A stretch of 64,000 nt of DNA from Hirsutella rhossiliensis (GCF_020360975.1 NW_025408671.1:2542001-2606000), one strand, 5' to 3'. Shown: positions 35,143 to 47,542, counted from the stretch's first letter. Notes: generated by a model not told the origin, from the letters alone. Translations and numbers: made by a program.

Positions 35143-35570
35143 CACCACACCACACCACGGCACACCACGGCGCCCGGCAGACGGGACAAACACGCCAACT
35201 GCAAGCTACAAAAAAAGGCGGCGGATTCTTTTTCGAGTGCCTCCATCTGGCTCTACTACCTCGTGCCGTACTATGTACGCATTGAACGAGGCAAATGGGT
35301 GATTTGCCCGGGTGGACTCTGGTGTACCAGACGGTACTTGCCAGTCCAACGCGTCCGAGCTGGAATGCCGTGGGACGGGTGGGTACAGCGGCGGTACCTG
35401 CAGAGGCGGCGGCCCGTGCGCCTCGGTTATTTTTGCCGACAACCGCGCTCCCACTCGCGGTGGCGCCCTGGAGCCAGTGACCAAGGCGCGAGCATACCTA
35501 CCTTACTGTACGCTGCATTAGTAGGTACTAGTAGTACTATCTGCCAGGTAGTAACGCCCGTTAGCGCTCC

Positions 35571-35598
35571 GTGCCCGTGCCCGTGCCCGTGCCCGTGG
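35571..35598. repeat. CCCGTG hexanucleotide array
   Basis: Four to five copies of GTGCCC in non-coding DNA. Confidence 0.85.
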
Positions 35599-35621
35599 TG
35601 CTCGAGGGCTGGCTGTGATGA

Positions 35622-35644
35622 GTCAGGTCAGGTCAGGTCAGGTT
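35622..35644. repeat. AGGTC pentanucleotide array
   Basis: Four copies of GTCAG/AGGTC ending in AGGTT, 25 bp after the CCCGTG array. Confidence 0.85.
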
Positions 35645-35771
35645 AGACTGGCCGACGGCAACTCCATATTTGCCTTGGGCCAGTCGCCAAGAAGACGGAC
35701 ATGCCTCGTTGGCAGCCGCCCGAGCACACGCACCGCAGCGGAGCTCCTCTGTCGCCTTGTGTGTACGGAGT

Positions 35772-35875
35772 GTACCTACCTAGGTAACTGTAGGTGCCTA
35801 CTTAAGTACCGAGGTACCTTACCTGGTATACGTAAGGTACCTACCTTACCCACCCAGGTAGGTACCTAACTACCT
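35772..35875. repeat. Large TAGGTACCTA palindrome cluster
   Basis: About 100 bp composed almost entirely of ACCTACCTAGGTA, GGTACC, TACCTTACC and AGGTAGGTACCTA units in both orientations. It is the densest of four such clusters in the window and lies about 830 bp upstream of the DUF7729 gene. Confidence 0.85.
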
Positions 35876-36178
35876 GACTGTACTTGGTGTCTCTCCCACT
35901 GCCGAGGCACCCTGCGCGGTACCCAGCGCTACCTTGGCCTGCAGGTCCCCCCGCCCCGCCCTGCTAAATAAGGCACTGCACCGTTCTTCCCGTGCTCATC
36001 TTTGCCCCTTTAATCCATCCCTCTCGTCCACTTTCGACGTCTTCTTTCTTCTTCGTGTCTCTTCAACGGCCGCTCCCTTCTTCAAAGACAGCGTCTCGGA
36101 TCCTGTGCCAACCCCCCGACGACGCCGAGAGAGAGAGTGTGAAGCAATAAAAAGAAAAAAGAAGACGTCTTCCTCACC

Positions 36179-36180
<2 letters not shown>

Positions 36181-36236
<56 letters not shown>

Positions 36237-36246
36237 CGCTCGCTCG
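36181..36246. repeat. (CT)26 tract followed by (GCTC)n
   Basis: An uninterrupted CT dinucleotide run of about 52 bp, then four GCTC units. It lies about 460 bp upstream of the DUF7729 start. Long pyrimidine tracts are common just upstream of fungal transcription starts, so it may be promoter or 5' UTR sequence, but this is inference. Confidence 0.92.
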
Positions 36247-36706
36247 CATGCCTCCAACCTGAGGACCGTCATCTCTCGCCACCGACTTTACCCAAGAGCT
36301 CATTGCAGCTCAGCCGCTCGTTTTCCCATCCTTTGCGCCAGTAATCTCTCCTAATTGCCATGCCGCAACGTTCTTGAGCCGTCTCGCTCCCTAATCTCCT
36401 CGGTCCCGGCCAATGCCGAATCACCGACTGTGTAATCGTCGCCAGGCCGAATCACCATCACTGTCGACAACAACAACAACAACAACCCTGCCCCGGGGCA
36501 CGCACGCCGCACGCCACAGCCACGCCCCGGGCCGGGCGCTTTGGACAGCCGAGCTCGTGCAAGCCTGCACCCGCCCGCCGTTGCGCAAGGCTTCCCGTTG
36601 TTGTGCGACTTGACCCTGCATCCTGCCTTCGTCTCGCCCTGTCGCCATGCCCGGCACCGCCTGTCCAAACCTCGGCCGCCCGCGGCATCCCTCACCCCGG
36701 CCTCGC

Positions 36707-37753
36707 ATGTCGTGGGCGCTTCTGGCCACGCTCGCGAGCTGGAGCTGCCTCGCTCTGGCCCAACAACATGCGCCCTCGGTCTCTCTTGCCATCGCCCCTC
36801 CTACGCCCACAATGCCGGCCACCGACGACGTGACGCAACCGCGGCGGCCCGAGCAAAGCAATCCTGAGGCCGGCCTTGAGCGACGCCATGGAGCCGGCCT
36901 TGACCGCAGTCCGGCCACCATGGCCACCGTCGTCCGCAGAGCGTCTTCAACCCCGTCTCCGCTGCCGTCGCCCTTTGACGATCCCCGGCCGTCCCTATTC
37001 CAGAGTGTCGACTCCGACGACAAGTGTCCCAAGTTCATGACCACGCTGCTATCGGATCCGACCTTTAAGAGCTGCTACCCGCTCTCCATGTTGCTACAGG
37101 TGCGCTCACACGGCTCGCGACACTTCACCCACTTGACTGACGCTTCACACATGTAGACATCGAACGGTTTCTTCGACGCCCAGAAGCAGCTCCCAAGCAT
37201 CGTCGGCGTCCTCGACGCTGCTTGCAAGGCCAACGCCGCCTCCTGCACCGAATTCCTCAACCGGGCCGCCGACAATCTCGCCGCTGTCGCAAACTGCAAA
37301 GCCGAGCTGGACCAGGGCCAGTCACGCGTCCTGCAGGCCTGGCGCGGCCTCAGGGCCTACAGGACCCTCTACACGGCCTCGTGTTTGCAGGATCCCTCGT
37401 CAGGCATGTACTGCTTCGCCAACGCCGTCAGCAACCTCAACAACCCGTCCGACTCGTACCTCTACTTCATGCCCTACGGGCTGGCGTTGCCGGGCGCCTC
37501 GACCCCGTCGTGCAACAAGTGCACCAGCGAGACCATGCGCGTCTACCACGCCGCGTCGGCCAACAGGTCCGACTTTGTCTCCGACAAGTACGAGGCCGCC
37601 GCCAACCAGATCAACGTCCTGTGCGGGCCCAGTTTCGTCAACGCGACGCTGCCCCGGGCCGAGGCCGCCGCCTCCCTCGTCCCCCCGCCCTTGTCCCTCG
37701 CCCTTCTGACCAGCATCTTGGCCATCCTTGTTACTCTCGGCTCGCTCTTATAA
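36707..37753 (+). CDS. DUF7729-type secreted, probably GPI-anchored protein
   Basis: Two exons, 36707-37099 and 37157-37753 (57-nt intron, TGTAG acceptor), give 329 aa. I chose the ATG at 36707 because it opens directly into a signal peptide (MSWALLATLASWSCLALAQQ); the in-frame ATG at 36647 would add 20 basic, Pro-rich residues. A Pro/Ser/Arg-rich spacer leads to a cysteine-rich domain with about ten Cys (DKCPKF, KSCYPLS, DAACKANAASCTEF, NCKAELDQG, MYCFANA, SCNKC, LCGPSF) and an SDSYLYFMPYGLALP block, as in the DUF7729 family of filamentous ascomycetes. The C-terminus is a hydrophobic tail (LSLALLTSILAILVTLGSLL) with no charge after it, as for a GPI-attachment signal. It is expected at the cell surface; molecular function is unknown. 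Confidence 0.85.
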
Positions 37754-40700
37754 CGAGCAGGCCAGACGTTCGATTTCGTCAAGCAGTCTTGCGGGGACTC
37801 TTTCAGAACTTGCGCCGTCACCTGGTCGCGCCCCGACTCTTCAATCTCTTACAGTACCTGCTTCGTATATTTTCTAACATCTTAATCGCTATCTCCAGGC
37901 CCCCGGCCCGTCCTGGCCACCGCCCTCTTGCGAGGAACCACGACATAGCGCCTCTTCTTTATTCCCCTTCTTTTTCGTGTCTTTTGATACCCTTGGGCAT
38001 TCTCGGACACGGGCCCGGGTTGCCATTTCTGGCGCAAATGGTGTGGGGCGCAAGCGTTACAAAAGCAGCGATGAGGAAAGGGGGGCATCATTCGCGTCGG
38101 CATTTTCGCGAATTTGCCTCATTGAACATATTTGACTTATTGCCGGGAACGGTATTTGTACTTTTTAATACCAAACAGACTCGACATTTTCGATACATGC
38201 ACTATTATAGGTACATGCATGTGGCTTGGAAAATGCCCATGCCAGAAGGGAAGAGGCGGGAGGAGAAGAGGAGAACCACGAGGAATGAAGAACAACGCCC
38301 TGGGAAGGCAGGGGGCTGAGAAGGAGGCCCGGATGCGGGTGCCGGGCGATACGAGACTCATGATGACGAGCCGGCCATGACGGCAGCGTTTCAATACCAA
38401 ACACTGCACTCTTGAGATGAGGCCTGTCGATGCCAAGAATCGGCAAAGATATTGCTACGAGTGAAGAGTCGTCCCTGGGCCTACTTTCTTTGCCTCGCTT
38501 GCTCCGCGGAGTTTCCCATGTTGCACGAGCAACGCAACAATCATGGCGTTAAATGGATCAATGTACGTAGAACGCCATCCTTGACTCCACGAGCACATTG
38601 CGCACTTGAATAGAAAAGGGGAGGGGAGGGGGGGTAAGACTAATCATCGGCTTCCCCAAAGCGACATGAGGCCGGGCTCATCGGGGAGGCGGGGGTCCAT
38701 CCGCATCAACGTCTGCCGTAACCCAGACAGTCCCCGCGATTGTCGCCAAGGGCAGCGGGGTTCCCCATACCCTAGCTCCCTTGGACTTCCTGGATGAGCA
38801 GCGGTGATCATCAACAGAGAACGAGAGGGCTCCCCCGATCAGCGGATCATACCGAAGCCTCGAGTCCGCATCGACGTGTCAGCCGCACAATTGTGGCACG
38901 CACCGCACCGCGGCGCCAAGCCCTCTGCGGCCTGCCCGAGAACCGCGAGTGATGTGAAGGTAGGTGAGTACGGAGTAGGCCCTGTACTGTAGGTTGTGTG
39001 GACGGCGAGCTTGGCCGTCTCTGCCCGCCAAGGCTGGCTTGACAGGGGCGCAAGCCCCATTGGCTCATCGCATCTCTGCAGGGCACGCAGAAGCGCGGTC
39101 GAAGACCCATCGAGTCAAGAACGCCTGCGGCCCATCGGGTGCAGCGACGTCTGCCAGAGTCGGGTGGGAATCGCCGAGCAGCGCCAACGTCGCGTCGCGC
39201 GCCGCCCCTTGGCTCCTCGAGCTGCCGTGCCTCCGGAGCTAACGGGTGTCGAGATGCGCGTTATAAGTAGCCTGGCGCGAGACCCGTTCAGAGGAGGTTT
39301 CTACCGGCCGTTGCCCAAGTTCCCGGCTCGAGACCAAAGCCGCATGGGCTGCGGGGCCTGTGAAGGCAAAAGAAACCCCCTCGAAGCCCCTTTCTGCGAA
39401 ACAGTCTCGAAAGAACGCTCCGGCATACGTAGATGCCCTCACTTACAGTATGCAGGGTCGAGTCTCGTGGCTTTGCACAAGATGCTAGGCATGCATGGTA
39501 AGTGGCGGCCCAGTAGGGGCTCAAGGGACGAGTCTAAGGGACAAAAGCTTATGAGCATTTCTTCAATGCCCTCCTGATTGGCTCGTTTGTTCTTCTGGGA
39601 AGTGAGAAGAGTGTCTTGTTCGGATGCTGGCCGTCAACAAGGAGCCGGCCCTGCACCGGTGACGTCAATTGGCACAGGGTGCAACGTGAGAGAGGGACAC
39701 GTAGACGTCGACCAAGGGGCACGAGGCCGAACTGCATTTGCCACGAGTCGGATCCGCAGGCGATGCTGGGCAGCCGTGACGGATCGCTGTGTGATATCGG
39801 TCGCTGGAAAGCAATTCGATTGGGAAGCGAGACATGGGTGAACAAGTGACGGCTGCATGAGCAGAGGGCTGCCCGCATTCGGCAGCAGCCAGAGCCGACA
39901 CGCGGGGTCCCGTCATCAGGCCCGATCGCCGACGGTATACTCGCGCTTCTCGAGAAGCCACTTTCGCGCCATGAGAGTAAAGCCAGGAGATCCGAGTCGT
40001 TGGTCTCGAGACCATCTTGGGCACAGCGGGCTCTTGAATCAATTGACCTGCTGCAGCGACAGCTGTAAAATCCCTGTATCTGACTGACAGATGGTGCGGT
40101 TGAAACACGCCGATGATTGGCCCAGCCTAGAGTCGGGCAGAGCTGGGCTGAAGTGAGGAATCGCCTCACACGCGTCTGTCCGGCCATGGCGAGCAAGCGG
40201 GAACCCGGAAACCCGGGCAATCAGCCACAGTACTGTTGACTGACGCGCCCGCGCGCAAGTGTGTCATGGGCAAGGTTGAGCGCCTCTCTGCATTTCAATC
40301 TTAGCGAGCAAAAGCCCCAGCCAGGCAAGGTTGTCTCCACAAGCCCCATGGGCGGCGGTCAGTTAAATGGGGAACGGGGGAGATGAGGGATCTTGCGTCC
40401 CCGTCGGATCTCAAGGAGCGGGAGACGGCAGGGGCCCCAGAGGCGATGACGAGACTGTCTGGGGCAGCAAATCCCGCGTTCCCGGTGCTTGGCGACGTAG
40501 GGTGAAAATGGCGTGGGTGGGTCGATGTTCCGTCACCCACCATGGCCGGGGCAGCCAACCAGGACCGGGGGTTACGACAAAAGCAACGACGTTCTCGGTC
40601 ATGTATGCGCTCTACTGTATGTATCTTGGTAGTAAGATTTGGTTAGCGCACAGAGCGGCCTGGGCTCTTCGGGTCCAAGGGACGGACCGTCTTGCCGCCC

Positions 40701-43315
40701 CAGCCAACGTGGTCCAACGGCTGGGAGAGTCGTTGGTTGGCCGCTGTGCTGGGCGAGGCGGCAGGACGCCGTGGTGCAGCTGAAGCCTGCTAGAAGGAGC
40801 ACCACTCAACGGCCGCTGCTGCATCCCAAGTAGAACTCGTCCTAGACAGCCGGATGGGGAGCCGCCTTGGTTGCGGCCTTGCCCAAGGCAGGTAGCTCGG
40901 CTGGCTTGGCCATGGTAGCGTTCGTCGAGTCCAACGAGCGGTGTGCTGACTCGATCTCAACTGCACGTGTGGTAGCACCATGCATGAACTTGTGCATTCT
41001 TGTGTACTGTACATACACAAGTTGCATGGTAGGTCCGAAGGCCCAGGGACGGCATTGCCAGTCGGACAGCTCACCGCACGGGATAGCTGATGCGAGTGCC
41101 TCGTCGGCGCGTGTCGGCACGCGGTTGGGTGTCGGAGGGCCCGTGGGTTTGGAAGCAAGGAGCCGGCCACCTGGAGCCGTTGCTGGAGCTCTTGTCTGGG
41201 AGACGCTGACGTCGTCGGTCAGCCAGGCCTCGGCCGTGCAGATCGGGTCAATGCGAACTTTCTGCACGGTCCAGCGCCAGACGGCATCGCAATGGTTCCC
41301 GCTTCCCGGGGCGCTCTCGGGAGCCGGGAGAGCCAACTTGCCCGCTGGAGCTGGCATTGGGGGGAGGAGAAGTTTGGCCAAAGAGACACGTCGTCGGCGC
41401 AGCTGAAGCCGTGTCAGGTACTTTGTATGTAGGTATCTCGAGAAAAAGCCACGGCGGAGTGACCAGGTACCAGACACAAGCGGCTCCCTCGGGCGGGCTA
41501 CTGGCTCGTCGGTACTGTCTACTGCTTCAGCACTCTGACAAGTTTCGGCCCCGTACAAAGCGCTGGGGTACGGACCCGAGCTCCCCTCACAATCCTGCTC
41601 TTGCTCCTCCAGCTACTCCCAAAAAAACATTCGATGACTCGGAAGCCCTGCAGGCCTCCTACCTCCAGGGCGTCAATGGATCTCACCGTTCCAGTTCCCT
41701 CGCTGCGCGTTCGGCCGCGCTGTGGCTGTCAGACGCCTGCCTCTTGCGGCCTCCACCGGACCCGTCTCCTCTTTCTCGACATCCTTGGCCAAAGCCCGAC
41801 TAGATGCGCTGCTGCAGCACGTTGGAGTGGATGAAGCCCGAGGAGAAGGGAAAAAGCAAGCAAGGGATTGACTGCTGACCATGTCGGACATAGGCATCGC
41901 GTGCCCACGACCCCCCAACCCCCATGGTACGCCCGCACTTGCGAGGCACGTCAATTAAGACTGCCAAAACCTTGAATTTTTCTTTCTTTTTTAGAGAGGA
42001 GGTGTTGCCTTTCCCAGACTTACCGCGGTCCAGTAGTCCCGTTGACGAAAAGCTTCGGCCAAAGGCATCCATCCGGTCCTGTCACGCATGCCGAGTCTGG
42101 TCGGACCGGGCCAGCAAGGTTTGGTAAGGGAGGTGGCCGTCTGCAAGCCTCGCTGCCATTGACTGCGCTAACCAGCAGTTGCGCCAAGTCGCCTGTCTGG
42201 TAACGGCCGAGGTCGAATGCCGCCTCCCCCAGGTCCCCAGGCGACGGCCCTGCAACACACACCCCTCTCCCCCCCAAGCTCATTCGCTGGCGGGCTTCGT
42301 CGGCCTCCGCACACAGGCGGTCTCGAAGAATGCAAATCACCGTCAGCTTGAATCAATCGTCTGCATATACGTTCGGCCGGGAGATGCCCCCAAGCCTGTA
42401 GGCGAATGAGATCTATCATTTATCTCTTGTTTGGGTCCATTGACGGCCCCTGGCCTACCACGCCCACTGCGGTGCTACCTGCGTCTGGGCGGAGAACCGC
42501 AGAGGTACGATGCACCCAGCATGCCTGATGGATGGGCTTGAGGAACGGGCTAGCTTTTCCCTCTCGACTGGGGTAAGAGTGGCCTTGACAAAGCAACATT
42601 TTCTCTCAATCAACAACGCATACATACATACGCACACGTACACACGTCCATCCACTGATGCCTCTACGCATGCTCACTTTCTTCGCTCTCCCTGCTCCGC
42701 CCGCCGTGCATATCGGGACCGGGGGTCGAGGGCTTTTCTCGTCAAAGCTCGCGCGAGCCAGACTTGCTTTTGCTTTATCTTTGCCTCGATCCCGGTGACC
42801 GAGTCTGTGCAAAGCGGCGGCTCCCCAAGGACGTTTTCCTCCCGTCGGCAAAGAGAGCAACCATCGCCCATTTCCCGCCGCCTGGCGCGATGCTCGATGC
42901 CGCCCTAGCCAGATAGTGCCGGCCCCATCCCGCAAGGGTGTCCCGTGTTGGCACCCCAATGAGGCGTCACTGTCTGACTGTCGAGCCCTCCGCCTCTGGT
43001 CATTACGGATACATATGTAAGAGCTCTGGGCGGCGCGCCTGTCTTGTACATATGCACGTAGGCTCATCAACAGTCCCATCTCAGACATATTGCCGCCTCG
43101 ACTGTACTTTCCCAGGCTGTCAGATCTGCGCTATTCGTCGATTCTCGTGCCCCGCATCGCGGACTCGACTTGGCCCTCTCCACCATCTCCGTCACCGGTA
43201 ACCAGGTCAGGGCAGACTTGCAGCACCCGGGGCTCAGGAACCGACGCCGATAGACTTCCTCGGAGCCCCCGATCTGGGCGGCACCAGGAGCCAGGAGCGG
43301 CATTGGCTCGTTCAA
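37754..43315. other. 5.6-kb intergenic region, the longest central gap
   Basis: I can support no gene. Open frames of up to about 238 codons (for example 40842-41558 on the minus strand) overlap frames on the opposite strand and have no domain. TACTGTA motifs occur at 38985, 40613 and 41005. The final roughly 700 bp before 43316 are C/T-rich with few structured frames and may be a long 5' leader for the velvet gene. Confidence 0.5.
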
Positions 43316-44854
43316 ATGGGCGCCCTGGCGCTAGGGTACGCCAAGCCTACTCTCTTCGTCCTGGCCATGGGCGAGACCACGCCTCCGGTTCCCGGCTACC
43401 ACCATCCACCGCGCGTGACAAATGCCAGCAGTCAAGCCGTCATGAACCAATCCCGCATGTCTCCTTCCGCCGTCGACACAGAGCCCCGTGGCCATGGAGC
43501 CTTTGAAGACCTGTCTCCTCCCTACGAGGACTGGGAACCCGACCACCAAGGGCACCACCAAGGGCACCACCACGGGCACCACCACGGGCACCACCACCAC
43601 CAACCTGTCCGCCATCACTACACTACCCATGGCTTTGCCGTCGGCCCGGATCAGCGAGGCCCTCGACTCTTGCCTCCCCCCGACGGCCTCGTGACCGCAT
43701 CGTCGACTACTTTACACTCCCACCACCCTTCACCCCCTCCCTCTGCGGTCCCGTTCGAGCATCGACTGAGAGCAAACACCCCGTCCTATGCCTCCCGCCC
43801 GCCCTTGCACCCACTGCCTCCCTCCTTCACCGGCGCCGCCCGCGGCGTACCCGGTGAGTACACCCAGGCTCCATCGCATCGCGGCCGAGAGCCTTGGTTA
43901 TTGCCATCCGCCATAGTCGACTCGCCGCACGATCCAACCGCAGCTCGGCCACCACAAGCACCGCACTTGCTACATCCCCAGGTATCGCCGTTGCACGGCC
44001 AGCAGCCGCGCCTGCAGGCAGCTGAGTTTCACTGTGACGCTGCAGCACCGCGCCGCCAGAACTTACCGCCTCCCGGCCTTCCTCCAACCCCGACGCCAAG
44101 GCCGCCACCCACCCGGACTCGACAGGCGGCGGACGGGACGCCCATGCCCGGGATGCCGAATCTCTTGGGAGCTGGCCGAGCGCAAGCTTTGAGCGACATC
44201 AGGTTTCGACTAAGCCTGCGCCAGCAACCGAAAGCGGCGCGAGCCTGCGGGTTCGGCGACAGGGACAGGCGGGTAATTGACCCGCCTCCCATTGTCCAGC
44301 TGCTTATCGAGAGCTCAAGCATGACGGAGGACGAGGCCCACTCGTACTTGCGCTACGAGAGCTACGTCATGAACTGCGCCATCTGCGACGAGTCGGGCAC
44401 TCGTGATGCTTCCCTCATGCCCGACGAGTATCAGCACCAACGCCGCCTGATGGGCTCGCTTGTCGGGACCCCGTTTGTCGGACAGGACGAGAAGGGTGTG
44501 GAGGGTTGCTTCTTCTGCTTTGGGGACCTCTCGTGCCGCACGCCAGGTTCCTTCCGCCTCAAGTTCACTCTCATCATGATCGACCCGGCGCGTGCCGGCA
44601 TGATTAGGCACTTCCCCATCCTGACGGAGACGCTGAGCGACGTCTTCCACGTCTACAGCGCCAAGGAGTTTCCGGGAATGCTTCCCAGCAGCAATCTAGC
44701 CAAGCGGCTGAAGGAGCAAGGATGTATCATCTCGATCAAGAAAGGCAATGAAAGATCAAGGAATCCACGGGCCCAAGAGGCCTTGTCTGACAGGGACGAG
44801 GAGGATGGGGAGGGCTCGCGGGCGCATCGGAGACGGCGCATGGCTCGGGACTAG
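43316..44854 (+). CDS. velC: VelC-like velvet-domain developmental regulator
   Basis: A single-exon frame of 512 aa from the ATG at 43316 (MGALALGYAK); the in-frame ATG at 43367 is a shorter alternative. Residues 1-290 are disordered, rich in Pro, His, Ser and Gln, with a striking His-rich repeat at 77-101. The velvet domain spans about 294-480: FRLSLRQQPKAARACGFGDR, then RRVIDPPPIVQLLIESSS, YVMNCAICDESGTRDASLMP, RRLMGSLVGTPFVGQDEKGV, EGCFFCFGDLSCRTPGSFRL, SDVFHVYSAKEFPGM and LKEQGCIISIKKGNE. A C-terminal velvet domain behind a long disordered N-terminus, with ACGFGDRDRRVIDPPP, points to VelC rather than VeA, VelB or VosA. Velvet proteins are NF-kB-like DNA-binding factors that couple development with secondary metabolism. 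A GTGAGT inside the frame (43854) was considered as a donor and rejected. Confidence 0.88.
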   Translation: MGALALGYAKPTLFVLAMGETTPPVPGYHHPPRVTNASSQAVMNQSRMSPSAVDTEPRGHGAFEDLSPPYEDWEPDHQGHHQGHHHGHHHGHHHHQPVRHHYTTHGFAVGPDQRGPRLLPPPDGLVTASSTTLHSHHPSPPPSAVPFEHRLRANTPSYASRPPLHPLPPSFTGAARGVPGEYTQAPSHRGREPWLLPSAIVDSPHDPTAARPPQAPHLLHPQVSPLHGQQPRLQAAEFHCDAAAPRRQNLPPPGLPPTPTPRPPPTRTRQAADGTPMPGMPNLLGAGRAQALSDIRFRLSLRQQPKAARACGFGDRDRRVIDPPPIVQLLIESSSMTEDEAHSYLRYESYVMNCAICDESGTRDASLMPDEYQHQRRLMGSLVGTPFVGQDEKGVEGCFFCFGDLSCRTPGSFRLKFTLIMIDPARAGMIRHFPILTETLSDVFHVYSAKEFPGMLPSSNLAKRLKEQGCIISIKKGNERSRNPRAQEALSDRDEEDGEGSRAHRRRRMARD

Positions 44855-46777
44855 ATGAAGGACAAAGGACCTTGGGCCGGCAGCCGAGCATACAGAGTTG
44901 ACGGACGCATCGACGAACGGCCAAGGCATTGATGTGAGGGTTAGACATGTGAGACATGAGCTGTTGAGGTACTGCATGATAATGATTCTCGCCTGTCTGC
45001 GCCACGTTTTCGTTTCAATTCAATGTGGGATGGCGTCCCACGTTTTCTTCTTCTTTCTCTTTTCATCCCGTTGTCGGTGTCTCGGCTTCCCATGGCCCCG
45101 AGGAGGGGGGTGTGTGAGGGGGACGCGAGAAACGCTGTATTCAATATCAGCGCAAAGGCGGCACGAGCCTGTCTCCGACGTGAAGAACGACGCGATGGGG
45201 AGATTGGGGATAAGGGATTGTAGCATGGGGAATCATTGGCTACTTGGGCGTTTGGAGTTTTAATTGACAGCTCCTAGCGGTGAAACGCCGCGAACAGCTC
45301 GCAAAGTCCACTACGATGAGGCCTACCGTTGACAGATGCCGAAACCTGTCCTATGCTTTTGAAGCTGAGCTGCCATAGTCGTGAGGGTGCACGTCTTCCG
45401 GCCGAGCAGCTAGGGCGACTTACACGGCTTCGCCCGCAGAAAAAGGCGTCATCGCGCCACGGGGCATCAGGGAGACTTCAGGACTGGGCAGAGTTGGTGG
45501 AGGGTCAGACGTTGGCGACATTGGGCCCGAGGGTGGTTGGTGAGGAGATCAACAGTGCCGGGCTGGACGGAAGCGCGCTCGCCAACCAGCACCAGGGACG
45601 CCTGTCGCGAAGGCCGAAGACCAAGGATCTTGGAAGAAAGGCAAGCGAGCGGGTTCCCAGAGGCGCCGAGGACCAACGAGCTCGCAATGGGTGGCGACGG
45701 CAAGCCACCTGGTTAGGATCCCTTGCCCCTGGCCGCCTGCCTCGCTATATATTGGGAATGGTCGCGCTCAGCCTCTCTCGGAGCGCCTCCGGATCGGGCT
45801 TTGTGGCCGGCTCTTGTGCGTCGGCGTGACGTTGGACCGTCGGATCCTTGATCCAGCTTGTGGAAGTTGGCTACTGCGCTCACGAACATGGCCCCATCTT
45901 GAGCTACAGGGGCCTGTCGACAGGGCACTGGTATGACGGCGGTGATGTCGACGGAGCCTCCGAGCTACCGGGCGGCGTGAGGCGGCCTCGAGACCGTCGG
46001 CGCCGACTGGTGAGGCGTAGAAAGGGGTACTACAGCATATCGTGGAGAAGCCCATTTACGAGGCTCGACGCTGGGTCTGGAAGCAGGACGGTAATGTAGA
46101 GCTGAACTGTGCGTAAATGGCCGGTTCGAGCTCATGGGACGCGCCTATACGCGCCGCCCTCGATTTCTGTCTTCCGCTTCTTGGCCTCTTGGAATAGCTG
46201 TAGACGCTCGAAACGGGCGTGGACTGCTCAAACTACAAAGCTGGATTTCGGGAATTGCCATGTCCCTTGCAAGCATGGTTCCTCTTGTCTGTTGGTCCTC
46301 CTCCTCCCTGCCCCTTTGCCCCTTTTCTTGGTGTGCGTGTGCCCTGGCAATGCACTTTGATGGCGATAGAGGTTGGGCGCGGAGCAGATTGCCGCCACAC
46401 CCATGACACGGCGTCGGACATTTGGGTCCCTTTGTCTCCAAATGAATACTGATGTGTCGTCTCGGTTCTGGCATCTCGTCCGAAATCCCGTGCCACGTCC
46501 ACTCTCGGATCGGGGTGGTACCGGCAGTGAAGCAGACGGGCGTCGATGGATCGGCAGGACATGCCCACGACGGCTCAAGGATGCATGTTTCGTGTTGATG
46601 GAGAGCTGTCGACGTGGCGGGCGAGTGGGTTGCGGCTGAGAGACAGGAGAGGGATCCTTTTGAAGGCACGGCTCTGCCACGGAAGCACAGGAGGGCCGCC
46701 GGGTCTGGCTTGTGCTATGGACAGGGCATGTGGAGTTGTGTGCAACGCGCCGCGGGCCGAATGACGGGGGCAAGCGA

Positions 46778-46822
46778 GGGGACTGGATGGGGACTGGATG
46801 GGGACTGGATGGGGACTGGATG
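46778..46822. repeat. 11-bp minisatellite, four copies
   Basis: Four almost perfect copies of GGGGACTGGAT in non-coding DNA. Confidence 0.9.
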
Positions 46823-47542
46823 TGCAGGCCCCATGCCGGTGAGCTGCCATGTGACGAGAGCAGGGTGTGTGGGCTGAGGCGTCGGCCCTTGTTTCGACGA
46901 CGCATGCAGCTCATTGCCAGGCCAGGCCAGGGGGTAATCGTAGGGTGGCATTGGGGATAAGGCGCTCTCTCTTGCTCCTTATTGGTCTTGTTCTCCAGGT
47001 CGGCTCGGACGGGGCCACGGCAGGGCTTTCAGGCCGGACGGGTGCATGTGGCGGCTAACGAGAGCGAGGGAGACGATTGTCGCTGCATGTGAGGAGGTCG
47101 CTGCTGCCAACAAGCACTCCGTCTGCGTGTCCCTGGATATCTTCAAGGGAAGGAGGGAGGGTGATTGCACTGTACTGTACATTCTATCTTGATTCTGCCT
47201 TGACAGTTGACAGAGGCTGCGAGACTGGGGGGAGGGGGGAAGAGTAATAACTAATAAGCGCGTTCACGGTGTCTGCCGGGCAGTGGCCGAGAGGCGGGCG
47301 TCCTCCCCTTTGTCACGACTTGCTTGTCGGCCACTCTGCATCCTAGCCCGTACGGCACGCACTCTTTTTGCGCTCTCTCTCTCTATCTCTCTCTCTCTCC
47401 TTGCCTGGTGCTCCCGTCTTTTCGTCCCATGTTCCGTCTCAAGTTCCGTGTGGACCCGGCCGGTGATCGGCAGGCCGGCCCCGCCCTTGCTCTTTGTCCC
47501 CACACGTGCGGGCCCGTCGCTTCAGTTCCTTGGCGGCACGAA

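Larger units (their letters stand above)
33453..36706. other. 3.3-kb intergenic region rich in tandem repeats and palindromes
   Basis: I see no supported gene. The stretch is crowded with simple sequence: a 10-bp tandem at 34110-34138, TACTGTA/TACAGTA motifs at 33669, 34388-34410 and 35504, two TAGGTACC clusters, a CAGCA array, CCCGTG and AGGTC arrays, and a long CT tract at 36181. The last 700 bp are C/T-rich and probably include the promoter and 5' UTR of the DUF7729 gene. Confidence 0.6.

Noticed and set aside
35034..35193. Cys/Ala-rich or His/Ser/Thr-rich repeat peptides in several frames
   Set aside because: They are produced only by translating the CAGCA array and are not genes.
40842..41558. 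A 238-codon minus-strand frame
   Set aside because: It overlaps a 179-codon plus-strand frame, has no domain, no splice signals and GC-driven composition, and contains intergenic palindrome motifs.
43854..43981. Possible intron in the velvet gene (GTGAGT donor, CCCCAG acceptor)
   Set aside because: Removing the 128 nt shifts the frame and gives an early stop; the unspliced frame runs straight into the intact velvet domain.
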